A stretch of DNA of 64,000 nt from Oceanirhabdus seepicola (GTDB lineage: Bacteria; Bacillota; Clostridia; Clostridiales; Clostridiaceae), in NCBI RefSeq assembly GCF_023684385.1, contig NZ_JAGSOJ010000005.1, positions 248,001 through 312,000 of the forward strand, given 5' to 3'. Within the stretch, counting starts at the first letter, position 1; each line of letters begins with the position of its first letter. The position numbers and the translations under genes are program-made. The notes below the pieces were generated by a model. That model worked only from the letters and a program-made list of their open reading frames with translations. It was not told where the DNA came from and did not search any database. Shown piece by piece: positions 51,667 through 59,577 of this stretch.

Positions 51667-51755
51667 GCCGGGGTTGTAGGGGAAATATTCCCCTGCCGGT
51701 TTAAGGAGGGTGCTCAGCAACATCAGTTGCGTCGAAGGGAACCATAGGGTTCCCT
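51667..51755 (+). ncRNA. Small structured RNA candidate, copy 2
   Basis: The plus-strand sequence contains GTTGTAGGGGAAATATTCCC, then GGGTGCTCAGCAACATCAGT, closely matching the minus strand at 21919-21996. Stems GGGGAA/TTCCCC and GCAAC/GTTGC keep pairing despite base changes relative to copy 1. In place of the terminator stem it ends in the hairpin GGGAACC/GGTTCCC. Its end overlaps the stop codon of the gene on the other strand. Confidence 0.5.
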
Positions 51756-52965
51756 AGCGAAGCGAGTGAAACGAGCCCTTTATATATATAGGGGATGTAA
51801 TAATCCACCCATTATTCTTGCATTTTATATGAACAAACAGATAGTTTAATTCCTCCATATTGATATTCTCATCAATAAATATGGAGTATTCTTCATTATA
51901 AGTTCGTTCTAATACGGTGAGTTGATTACCTCCAATTATTTTTATTGTTTCTATTCCGTATTTTCTATCCATAATATTGATAGAAAGACACAGTATATTT
52001 TTAAACTTTGGAATGACAAATTCTCCTATAGTCCTTCCATTAATAAATACTTCAAGGGAATACTTTTCAATATTGCTTACAATGGTTCTTTTATTCCGAA
52101 ACCCCTCATAAAAAGTATTACTAGTATTCTTACCTATAAGAGTTGTTTTCCTTATCTCCTCAGAACTGAATTCAATTCCCCATACCCCGATCTTACTCCC
52201 CTCATCTAAGCCATTTCTATATTCTTCAATAAATTTATGTATCCCTTCTCTTGTATTTATTACAATATATCCGGAATAACTTTTGTTTTTTCTTAAATAT
52301 TTACCTAGGTATTTGATTTTATTTATATTAAGTATTGGTATATTAAATTCATTCTCATCATTAAATTTATAGTCCTCGATATACTTGTTTGCTACCCTTA
52401 AGTTATACATAGTATATTTCCTATGCGCCTCTTTTACATATCCAAATATATATCCATTAACGCTATGTACATTTTTTCTTCCTTCCCACTTTATCCTTAG
52501 ATATTCCAGTGTTGATAATTCTCTACATCTGAATCCTTTTTCTCCTATAACAGTTGTTTTATATAGTTGTTCAACAGAATATATCTTTATACCTGTACTA
52601 TTAATCAATTCATTTCTATACCCTACTTCAATCTTTTTATCACTTATATCAGTACATCTTATGGCTACTGATTTTAAACTTAGTTCATTTCTTAATAAAA
52701 TAAATCTCCATTTTATTTCAAATTTCTTTCCTCGCTTACTTATTCCTTCTACCTTTATCAAGTTCAAACCATATATTCTTCCTGCTTCATTATCAAAATA
52801 TATTCCTTCTTTACTAAGTAATGCATTAATATGTTTGTTATTTATACTCATACACAAAGATGGTATGTTTATATCCTCAAATTTCTTGAAGTCCACCCCT
52901 ATTTTAATTTTATCTTCATGCAATATTGATCCATTTTCAGGATATATACTATAATCTATCTTCAT
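51754..52965 (-). CDS. Uncharacterised protein, 403 residues
   Basis: No family is recognised. The protein has no signal peptide or membrane segment, is rich in Lys, Ile and Asn, and has alternating hydrophobic patterns suggesting beta-sandwich domains (KIGVDFKKF, LEVFINGRTIGEFVIPKF, YLFVHIKCKNNGW). The start is ATG 52965 with AGAGGTTAAATT upstream. Its last eight residues (GSFHSLR and the preceding Lys) are encoded by a repeat-like stretch at 51757-51778, so the natural C-terminus may have been replaced. MITE and RNA-like elements flank it. Confidence 0.65.
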   Translation of the reverse strand: MKIDYSIYPENGSILHEDKIKIGVDFKKFEDINIPSLCMSINNKHINALLSKEGIYFDNEAGRIYGLNLIKVEGISKRGKKFEIKWRFILLRNELSLKSVAIRCTDISDKKIEVGYRNELINSTGIKIYSVEQLYKTTVIGEKGFRCRELSTLEYLRIKWEGRKNVHSVNGYIFGYVKEAHRKYTMYNLRVANKYIEDYKFNDENEFNIPILNINKIKYLGKYLRKNKSYSGYIVINTREGIHKFIEEYRNGLDEGSKIGVWGIEFSSEEIRKTTLIGKNTSNTFYEGFRNKRTIVSNIEKYSLEVFINGRTIGEFVIPKFKNILCLSINIMDRKYGIETIKIIGGNQLTVLERTYNEEYSIFIDENINMEELNYLFVHIKCKNNGWIITSPIYIKGSFHSLR

Positions 52966-53002
52966 AATTTAACCTCTTTTAAACTTGTATACTATATATA
53001 TA

Positions 53003-53160
53003 TTAGGCATATTCAAATAAATACCTAGTCAGTATGCTAGTCTATTTTGTGGTCTGATTCATCCTTGGAACTTACTGATAGCGTAACTATCAGCCAACTC
53101 GACCCATGACGCAAAATATCCGTCGCATCTTTGATTTGTTATTTATTTTCATATACCTTA
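53003..53160. repeat. MITE-like element, copy 3 (158 bp, longest)
   Basis: The terminal inverted repeats TTAGGCATATTCAAATAAAT and its near-complement at the right end (ATTTATTTTCATATACCTTA) bound a core with CTAGTCAGTATGCTAG and an inner palindrome, GATAGC-GTAACTATC. Shorter relatives lie at 29809-29869 and 34704-34787. No transposase is encoded, so it would be non-autonomous. Confidence 0.82.
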
Positions 53161-53239
53161 GTAACTTTTCCTTACGTTTCGCATAAAATATTTATTGAAA
53201 CACAATTTTCAAAGTAAATTCCGTAAGGTAGTGATTTTT

Positions 53240-53584
53240 TTGTGTGAAAAATATTTAAAAGAGAAAAAAGGAACAATTAGTATTCTACCCTTTATTCCTT
53301 ATTATCTTAAAGTTGGGGAAGATTTCGTAATTGAGTTAAAAGAAAACCACTTTTCAAGTTTTCGATGGCATTTGAGTAATTATGATAGGGATCTTATAAG
53401 TTTGATTTCAAAAAAAAGCTTTGATCTTGCTCCTATCCATATATTGGGAAGGAAACACATTGTTATTTGGAAATTTAGAAGTTTTTATTATGGGAAGATT
53501 ACTCTGCAATTTAATCTGTATCGTTCTTGGGAAGGTATAAATTCATCTGTTGAAAAATTAATATACTATATAACAATAATTTAA
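53240..53584 (+). CDS. Divergent I42 (chagasin-like) protease inhibitor domain protein
   Basis: A 114-residue beta-rich protein in the pattern of the chagasin/I42 family. GEDFVIELKENHFSSFRWHL stands where the family has its first loop (NPTTGY-W). IWKFRSFYYGKITLQFNLY and YRSWE correspond to the strand and third loop (RPWE). The inhibitory loops are changed, and no signal peptide is present, so inhibition of Cys proteases is uncertain. The start is probably TTG 53240 behind AAGGTAGTGA. A TTG at 53195 is the alternative. Confidence 0.6.
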   Translation: MCEKYLKEKKGTISILPFIPYYLKVGEDFVIELKENHFSSFRWHLSNYDRDLISLISKKSFDLAPIHILGRKHIVIWKFRSFYYGKITLQFNLYRSWEGINSSVEKLIYYITII

Positions 53585-53625
53585 GGACAGCTCTCAGTTT
53601 AAAAAATATTGAGAACTGTCCCTTA
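53583..53625. repeat. REP-like palindrome
   Basis: AAGGACAGCTCTCAGTTT and ...AATATTGAGAACTGTCCCTT pair imperfectly. The left arm begins inside the stop codon of the chagasin-like gene. It probably also works as a terminator. Confidence 0.7.
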
Positions 53626-53729
53626 TTACATGGATCGTTTAATAATAACTTCCACTAAAGTTATTTCAAAAAGTGAAGAAACCATTCACATTTTTGAAAC
53701 ACAAGTATCAGTAATTTTTAAGCCGACCA

Positions 53730-54593
53730 TTATGTTAATATTTCATATCCATCCTCAGTAACAACAATAGTATGCTCCCACTGTGCAGATAATTTTCCAT
53801 CTCTAGTTACAGCAGTCCAATCATCTTTCAATATTCTTGTTTCTGGTCTACCTTGGTTCAACATAGGTTCGATAGTGAAAACCATTCCTGGTAATAGAAT
53901 CATTCCCTCACCCTTTTTACCTACATGAGCTATATACGGATCTTCATGGAATTTAACTCCTATCCCATGCCCTCCATATTCATAAACAACTGAATATCCT
54001 TTCGACTCTGCATATGTCTGTATAGCCTCACCAATATCACCAACGAATGCATATGGTTTAACAACATCCATTCCTACTTGAAGTGCTTCTTTAGCCGCTT
54101 CAACCAACTCAACTGCCTCTTTTTTAGCTTCGCCAATTATATACATTCTACTTGAATCTGAGAAATATCCACCTAATATTGATGTTACATCAACATTTAT
54201 TATATCTCCCTCTTCCAGTTTTCTATCACTAGGAATTCCATGACATACTACGTCATTTATAGATGTACATACACTCTTTGGAAATCCACCATAATTAAGT
54301 GGAGCAGGTATCGCATCGTGATTAATTGTATACTCATGTACAAGTGTGTTTATCTCGTCAGTTGTCATTCCAACCTTTATATTCGCCTCAACTAAGTCAA
54401 AGATTCCTCTTGTTATTTCACCACTTTTTCTTATTCCCTCTATTTGTTCAGGAGTTTTAATAATATCTCTTGGTATCTTCATACCTAATTCATTTCCTAA
54501 TTTTCTTAAGGTTTCATCCTGTTCCATGTGGCATTTCTTATATTTTTTTCCACTTCCACACCAACAATCATCATTTCTGTTTATTCTTCTCAT
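53730..54593 (-). CDS. map: Type I methionine aminopeptidase with N-terminal SEC-C motif
   Basis: A 287-residue MetAP that removes the initiator Met. The N-terminus carries a SEC-C zinc motif (CWCGSGKKYKKCH, residues 10-22), seen in a subgroup of bacterial MetAPs and thought to aid ribosome contact. The catalytic domain has the metal ligands in order: Asp in NVDVTSILGGYFSD (two Asp), His in YGGHGIGVKFHEDP, Glu in FTIEPML and Glu in QWEHTIVV. It lies outside the ribosomal-protein operon that usually holds map, so a second MetAP may exist. Confidence 0.94.
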   Translation of the reverse strand: MRRINRNDDCWCGSGKKYKKCHMEQDETLRKLGNELGMKIPRDIIKTPEQIEGIRKSGEITRGIFDLVEANIKVGMTTDEINTLVHEYTINHDAIPAPLNYGGFPKSVCTSINDVVCHGIPSDRKLEEGDIINVDVTSILGGYFSDSSRMYIIGEAKKEAVELVEAAKEALQVGMDVVKPYAFVGDIGEAIQTYAESKGYSVVYEYGGHGIGVKFHEDPYIAHVGKKGEGMILLPGMVFTIEPMLNQGRPETRILKDDWTAVTRDGKLSAQWEHTIVVTEDGYEILT

Positions 54594-54680
54594 ATCTCTC
54601 TAGCCATGATTGACTAGATTCACCTCCAATAGCTTTTAATGTTTCTATACCTATTATAACGTATTGTATTAGTATTATCA

Positions 54681-54712
54681 CTAATGAAAAAAAAATGGAC
54701 CTTTCGGTCCAA
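54681..54712 (-). terminator. Terminator downstream of the SOS-box gene
   Basis: A TGGACC-TTTC-GGTCCA stem is followed by nine T on the minus strand. It lies about 145 bp past the stop at 54857. The A+T-rich sequence between shows nothing else. Confidence 0.8.
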
Positions 54713-54856
54713 TGAGTTGAGTTTTGTTTAGTGTTATCTTTTATAAAATACTTATATATGTATTTATATGTATTTATTAAATATTTATAACTAATATTTA
54801 TAACTAAAATTTATTTCTTTTATATTTATATGAAATAAATTTCAATATCATTGTAA

Positions 54857-55162
54857 TTAAGCATTTATTAATCTGCTAGGTATTGTAACTATATCTCGTT
54901 TAACTTCTCTATATTTTCTATACTCATGATTTGTCATCATGTTATTGCGAGCAATCTCTTTAGCTTCTTCTTTACTTCTAGCATTATATATTATTGTTCC
55001 GCCTCTTTTATTTATTATTCCACCACATAACATATATTTCTTATTCTCTTCTGTTTTTCCATTTCGTACTACATGAGCTTTATATGAATTATCTCTTATG
55101 TCTAATCCTACTGAGTCTTCTGAAATATAATTAATTCTAACTAATAAGGCATTACTATCCAT
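54857..55162 (-). CDS. Small protein with a LexA-type box in its promoter (unknown function)
   Basis: A 101-residue basic protein of no recognised family. The middle (GGIINKRGGTIIYNARSKEE, then AKEIARNN) recalls the YciI-like fold, but the match is weak. The start is ATG 55162 with AAGGAG 9 nt upstream. An earlier ATG at 55216 lies inside the promoter. The promoter spacer carries a near-consensus LexA box, so it is probably DNA-damage induced. It is not adjacent to known repair genes. Confidence 0.7.
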   Translation of the reverse strand: MDSNALLVRINYISEDSVGLDIRDNSYKAHVVRNGKTEENKKYMLCGGIINKRGGTIIYNARSKEEAKEIARNNMMTNHEYRKYREVKRDIVTIPSRLINA

Positions 55163-55194
55163 ATGTGGCAACTCCTTCGTTTTGGTATATTTAT

Positions 55195-55223
55195 ATATTA
55201 CCGAACACATGTTCAAATGTCAA
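55195..55223 (-). promoter_or_regulatory. Promoter with embedded LexA (SOS) box
   Basis: On the minus strand TTGACA (55223-55218) and TAATAT (55200-55195) are exactly 17 bp apart. The spacer and flanks hold CGAACACATGTTCA (plus-strand 55202-55215 reading), which matches the Firmicutes LexA consensus CGAACRNRYGTTYC in 13 of 14 positions. LexA bound here would block RNA polymerase. Confidence 0.82.
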
Positions 55224-55326
55224 TAGATTTTAATAAATTTTGCGAACAAATTTTCTATTTATGTTTTTTTATAGTTTTTTTTTATAAAAAGGAGGATTTT
55301 TTACCATATAGTAGAATATATATAAT

Positions 55327-55482
55327 TGTGGATAATTTGTGGATAATTTGTTAATGACATGTAAGCATCGTTCAATCCCTCTCTTGCTAACATGTCTACT
55401 TTTTTACCACTTTGAGGCATATTTATGCCCTTTTTTTTATACACTTATACGTAACTATTTTAGGTGTTGATATTGTGGATAA
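55327..55482. promoter_or_regulatory. Three DnaA boxes
   Basis: Perfect DnaA boxes (TGTGGATAA, complement of TTATCCACA) lie at 55327-55335, 55338-55346 and 55474-55482, all in the same orientation. The third overlaps the GTG start of the amidase gene. This could be a DnaA-titration or DnaA-regulated promoter region. No origin genes are nearby. Confidence 0.6.
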
Positions 55483-56095
55483 CTTTTCTAATATATTACT
55501 TTCATTGAATCCTTTAAGAAATAATTACTATGATAGGGATAAGGTTAAAATTTTTGCTGAAAAATACGCATTATCTAAAAACCCGAATTTTCCTTATTTC
55601 AAAGAAAATGATTGTACAAATTTTATATCTCAAGCAATATACGCTGGTGGTCTTTCTCAGAAATATGGTTTATGGTCTGCTGCTACTTCTTGGTTTTGTA
55701 ATTCTACTAATCCCAGCAATCTAACTAAAATATCTCTAAGTTGGCGTGCTGCACGTTATTTCAGAATGCATTGGGCAAACCCATATACTAAAAAATACAG
55801 AGCTGCTTATTATGAAGAGATTCCAATTGAAGAAGCCATAGTTGACTTCACCAAGAGAATTTACGATAAATTATCAATTGGAGATGTGATTCAGTATATC
55901 AACTTAAAAAAAGACCCTCATCCATATCACACTCAGGTAATACATAACAAAGCTGTTACCGATGAGTTTCCTTATACTAATCTGTTTGTTGCTCAGCATT
56001 CAGCTGATAGATTTAATGTTTCTCTTCATAAGTATTTAAGAAATATTCAGGATAGAAAATCTACTGTTGTTTGTATTTATAAAATTTCTAAATAA
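55475..56095 (+). CDS. Amidase_6-domain protein (putative cell-wall amidase/peptidase)
   Basis: A protein of about 206 residues with the pattern of the putative amidase domain PF12671. It shows NNYYDRDKVKIFAEKYALSK, then the probable catalytic Cys block ENDCTNFISQAIYAGG, a Trp-rich middle, GDVIQY and a His block (PYHTQVIHNKA), consistent with a papain-like/NlpC fold. The chosen start is GTG 55475 with AGGTG upstream. A TTG at 55412 would add a hydrophobic signal-like segment but has no ribosome site. Secretion is therefore undecided. It is divergent from the SOS-box gene. Confidence 0.78.
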   Translation: MDNFSNILLSLNPLRNNYYDRDKVKIFAEKYALSKNPNFPYFKENDCTNFISQAIYAGGLSQKYGLWSAATSWFCNSTNPSNLTKISLSWRAARYFRMHWANPYTKKYRAAYYEEIPIEEAIVDFTKRIYDKLSIGDVIQYINLKKDPHPYHTQVIHNKAVTDEFPYTNLFVAQHSADRFNVSLHKYLRNIQDRKSTVVCIYKISK

Positions 56096-56104
56096 AAGCC
56101 ATGG

Positions 56105-56171
56105 TTTTTACCACAACATTTTAAGCCGTAGCTCCCCAAAAGAACTACGGCTTAAAATGTTGTGGTAAAAA
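56105..56171. terminator. Very long bidirectional terminator hairpin
   Basis: A perfect 27-bp inverted repeat (56105-56131 with 56145-56171) closes a 13-nt loop, with T5 and A5 at the outer ends. It separates the convergent amidase gene and accA. The stem is unusually long for a terminator. Confidence 0.85.
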
Positions 56172-56217
56172 TTATACTTCTAAATAAATCTAACACTTAT
56201 TGTTCCAAAAATCTGAG

Positions 56218-57165
56218 CTATTCCATGAATTCGCCCATCTGTCTAAACTTACTATATCTTTTAGTAAGTAGGCTCTCAGTAGTTTCCATCTGTAATCTTG
56301 TTACTGTCTCAACAAGATTTTCTTTCATCTTCTCACATACTGCTGCTTTATCTTTATGTGCACCACCTAATGGCTCTTTAATAATTCTATCTATAATTCC
56401 GAAATTTAATAATTCCTCAGATGTAATTTTCATAGTTTCTGCAGCTTCTGATGCTCTTGATGCATCTTTGAATAATATAGTTGCGAATCCTTCTGGTGAA
56501 AGAATTGAATAGATTGAATGCTCAAGCATCCATACTTCATCTGCAACAGCTAATGCCAATGCACCACCACTTCCACCTTCTCCTATTATGATTGAAACTA
56601 TAGGAGTTTTAAGGTTAGCCATTTCCATTAGATTTCTAGCTATAGCTTCCCCTTGTCCTCTCTCTTCAGCACCTATTCCGCAATATGCTCCTGGAGTATC
56701 AACAAGACATATAATAGGTCTATTAAACTTCTCAGCCTGTTTCATAAGTCTTAAAGCTTTTCTATATCCTTCTGGATGCGGCATACCAAAGTTTCTATAA
56801 ATATTCTCTTTAGTATCTCTTCCTTTTTGTATTCCAATTACAGTAACATTAATTCCATTTAAAGTAGCTAATCCACCTACAATTGCATGGTCATCAGCAT
56901 ATCCTCTATCTCCATGAAGTTCTATAAAATCATCGAAAACCGCTTCTATATATTCCATAGCTGTTGGTCTCTCATTCAATCGAGCAATTTTTACCTTCTG
57001 CCAAGCAGATAGTTTCGTATAGACATCTTCCTTCATAGAATCAAGTCTCTTTTCCATAAGTCCTATCTCTGCACTCAGATCAAGCCCTTGTTCTTCAGAA
57101 ACCTTCTTTAACTCTTCTATTTTATCTCTAAGATCATATAATTTCTTTTCAAAATCAAGTACCAT
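56218..57165 (-). CDS. accA: Acetyl-CoA carboxylase carboxyltransferase subunit alpha
   Basis: A 315-residue subunit that, with AccD, transfers CO2 from carboxybiotin to acetyl-CoA to make malonyl-CoA. A helical N-terminus (LYDLRDKIEELKKVSEEQGL) precedes the crotonase-like core, with IVSIIIGEGGSGGALALAVA and EHSIYSILSPEGFA. It is the last gene of the fab-acc operon, 102 bp after accD, with a hairpin in the gap. Confidence 0.97.
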   Translation of the reverse strand: MVLDFEKKLYDLRDKIEELKKVSEEQGLDLSAEIGLMEKRLDSMKEDVYTKLSAWQKVKIARLNERPTAMEYIEAVFDDFIELHGDRGYADDHAIVGGLATLNGINVTVIGIQKGRDTKENIYRNFGMPHPEGYRKALRLMKQAEKFNRPIICLVDTPGAYCGIGAEERGQGEAIARNLMEMANLKTPIVSIIIGEGGSGGALALAVADEVWMLEHSIYSILSPEGFATILFKDASRASEAAETMKITSEELLNFGIIDRIIKEPLGGAHKDKAAVCEKMKENLVETVTRLQMETTESLLTKRYSKFRQMGEFME

Positions 57166-57206
57166 ACTATCACCTACCTCTAGCTATAGATATCATATCG
57201 CGAACT

Positions 57207-57267
57207 TTGAATTATGCATGTTCCAAAATCTCAACGTATTAATGAGTTATGGACTTGCATAATTCAA
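57207..57267 (-). promoter_or_regulatory. Inverted repeat between accD and accA
   Basis: A perfect 12-bp pair (TTGAATTATGCA at 57207-57218, complement at 57256-57267) fills the only sizeable gap in the operon. It may be an mRNA-processing or stabilising hairpin. It has no T run. Confidence 0.5.
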
Positions 57268-58197
57268 TTAGTGAGCTGAGATATCTACATGCATTCTAAG
57301 AATCTTTCCTAAAGTTGCTTTCAGCTTTCTTCTATCTATAATCTTGTCTATGAAACCTTTTTCTAATAAGAATTCAGCACTCTGGAATCCATCAGGAAGT
57401 TCCTGCTTTATAGTCTGCTGAATAACTCTCTTACCTGCAAATCCTATAAGAGCCTTTGGTTCACTTAAGATTATATCTCCCTGCATTGCAAAACTTGCTG
57501 TAACCCCTCCAGTTGTTGGATCAGTTAAAACAGTTATATACAATTGTTTTGCCTCACTGTGTTTACTTACAGCTGCACTTGTTTTTGCCATCTGCATAAG
57601 AGAGAACATTCCCTCTTGCATTCTAGCTCCACCTGATGCTGTGAACATAATCACTGGAAGTTTATTCTCTGTTGCATATTCTATAGCTCTTGTAACTTTC
57701 TCTCCTACAACGCTGCCCATACTTCCCATCATAAATCCTGAATTCATAACTCCTATTACTGTTTTAACACCATTTATAAACCCTACACCTGTTATTACAG
57801 CTTCGTTATCACCAGTTTTCTCACTATATGCTGCTACCTTATCTTCATACCCAGAATATGAAAGAGGATTCTTGCTTATCATATCTTTATCTAATTCAAC
57901 AAATGTTCCCTTATCAGTTACCATTTCAATTCTTTTTCTACTATCAACTCTCATATGATGGTCACACTCTTTACACACCATAAAATTCTTATCTAGATCC
58001 TTGTTATAAAGAATATTTCCACACTTTTTACATTTCTGCCACATACCCTCTGGTATTGATGGAGCATTTTCATCACTAGTCACTTCTTCACTAATACCAC
58101 GATGATCCTCGTTAAGCAAAATCTTCTCTGATACTGCTTCAACAGTTGTAAGCTCAATATATTTACTTTTCTTCTTAAACAACTTCTTAATTCCCAT
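57268..58197 (-). CDS. accD: Acetyl-CoA carboxylase carboxyltransferase subunit beta
   Basis: A 309-residue partner of AccA. The N-terminal four-Cys zinc finger (CKKCGNILY then CKECDHH, about residues 56-80) is intact. The crotonase-like domain contains FTASGGARMQEGMFSLMQMA and TDPTTGGVTASFAMQGD. The first 50 residues are a charged leader. It lies 33 bp after accC. Confidence 0.97.
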   Translation of the reverse strand: MGIKKLFKKKSKYIELTTVEAVSEKILLNEDHRGISEEVTSDENAPSIPEGMWQKCKKCGNILYNKDLDKNFMVCKECDHHMRVDSRKRIEMVTDKGTFVELDKDMISKNPLSYSGYEDKVAAYSEKTGDNEAVITGVGFINGVKTVIGVMNSGFMMGSMGSVVGEKVTRAIEYATENKLPVIMFTASGGARMQEGMFSLMQMAKTSAAVSKHSEAKQLYITVLTDPTTGGVTASFAMQGDIILSEPKALIGFAGKRVIQQTIKQELPDGFQSAEFLLEKGFIDKIIDRRKLKATLGKILRMHVDISAH

Positions 58198-58230
58198 ATA
58201 ATCACCAACCTTTTATTGTTGCACTATCGG

Positions 58231-59574
58231 TTACTGTTCCATAAATCTAGCTATATACCCTGTATCTAGATTGTTCTCAGTATAGTTCTTGTCGTTTAAA
58301 ATCTTTAAGTGGAAATCAATGTTAGTCTTGACTCCTTTAAGAACAAACTCTTCAAGAGCTCTTTTCATACGGTTGATAGCTTCATTTCTATCTTCACCAT
58401 GTACAATTAGTTTACCTACCATAGAATCATATGTAGGTGGTATAGTATATCCATTATACATAGCACTATCTAATCTTACCCCATATCCACCAGGATAATT
58501 CAAGATTTCTACTGTTCCTGGTGAAGGCATGAAGTTTCTCTCTGGATCTTCTGCATTTATTCTACATTCAATCGCATGACCCTTTATTTTCACATCTTCC
58601 TGTGTTATCTTAAGTTCTTCACCATAAGCTACCTTTAATTGTTCTTTAACTATATCAACACCAGTAATCATCTCAGTAATTGGATGTTCCACCTGTATTC
58701 TTGTGTTCATTTCCATAAAATAGAAATCACCATGTATATCTAATAGGAATTCTATAGTTCCTGCATTTTCATACTCAACAGCTTTAGCAGCCTTTACAGC
58801 TACAACTCCCATTTGTTTTCTTAATTCTTCACTTACTACTCCACAAGGCGCTTCTTCAATAATTTTCTGATTTCTTCTTTGAATAGAACAATCTCTCTCT
58901 CCAAGATGAATAACATTTCCATGCTTATCACCAAGAAGTTGAATCTCAACATGTCTTGGATTCTCTATAAATTTCTCCATATACATTGTTCCATCACCAA
59001 AAGCTATTTCAGCTTCTCTCTTAGCAGTATTAAATGCATTTGCTAGCTCTTCTTCACATCTAACAATTCTTATTCCTCTACCACCACCACCAGCTGATGC
59101 TTTTACCATTACTGGATATCCTATTTTCTTAGCTGTTTCCTTAGCTACCACTTCATTTTCAATAACTCCATCACTTCCTGGTATTACAGGTACACCCGCC
59201 GCTATCATTATATCTCTAGCGTTAGCCTTATCTCCCATTCTTGTAATAGTTTCTGGAGTAGGTCCTATGAAATTTATATTACAATTTCTGCATATCTCTG
59301 CAAAATTAGCATTTTCGGATAAGAATCCAAACCCTGGATGAATAGCTTCTGCGCCAGTTAAAACTGCAGCACTTATTATATTCTTTACATTTAGATAACT
59401 ATCTGCTGGTTTCGGCCCACCTACACACACTGCCTCATCAGCTAATTGTGTATGTAGAGCCTCTTCATCAGCAGTTGAGTATATTGCAACTGATTTTATA
59501 CCAAGTTCTCTACATGCTCTTATAACTCTAACTGCAATTTCTCCTCTATTTGCTATTAAAACTTTTTTAAACAT
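58231..59574 (-). CDS. accC: Biotin carboxylase subunit of acetyl-CoA carboxylase
   Basis: A 447-residue ATP-grasp enzyme that carboxylates the biotin on AccB using bicarbonate and ATP. It shows FKKVLIANRGEIAVRVIRAC, the glycine-rich ATP loop KASAGGGGRGIR, the active-site ERDCSIQRRNQK and the MNTRIQVEHPITE block. It starts 3 bp after fabZ. Confidence 0.98.
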   Translation of the reverse strand: MFKKVLIANRGEIAVRVIRACRELGIKSVAIYSTADEEALHTQLADEAVCVGGPKPADSYLNVKNIISAAVLTGAEAIHPGFGFLSENANFAEICRNCNINFIGPTPETITRMGDKANARDIMIAAGVPVIPGSDGVIENEVVAKETAKKIGYPVMVKASAGGGGRGIRIVRCEEELANAFNTAKREAEIAFGDGTMYMEKFIENPRHVEIQLLGDKHGNVIHLGERDCSIQRRNQKIIEEAPCGVVSEELRKQMGVVAVKAAKAVEYENAGTIEFLLDIHGDFYFMEMNTRIQVEHPITEMITGVDIVKEQLKVAYGEELKITQEDVKIKGHAIECRINAEDPERNFMPSPGTVEILNYPGGYGVRLDSAMYNGYTIPPTYDSMVGKLIVHGEDRNEAINRMKRALEEFVLKGVKTNIDFHLKILNDKNYTENNLDTGYIARFMEQ

Positions 59575-59577
59575 ACC

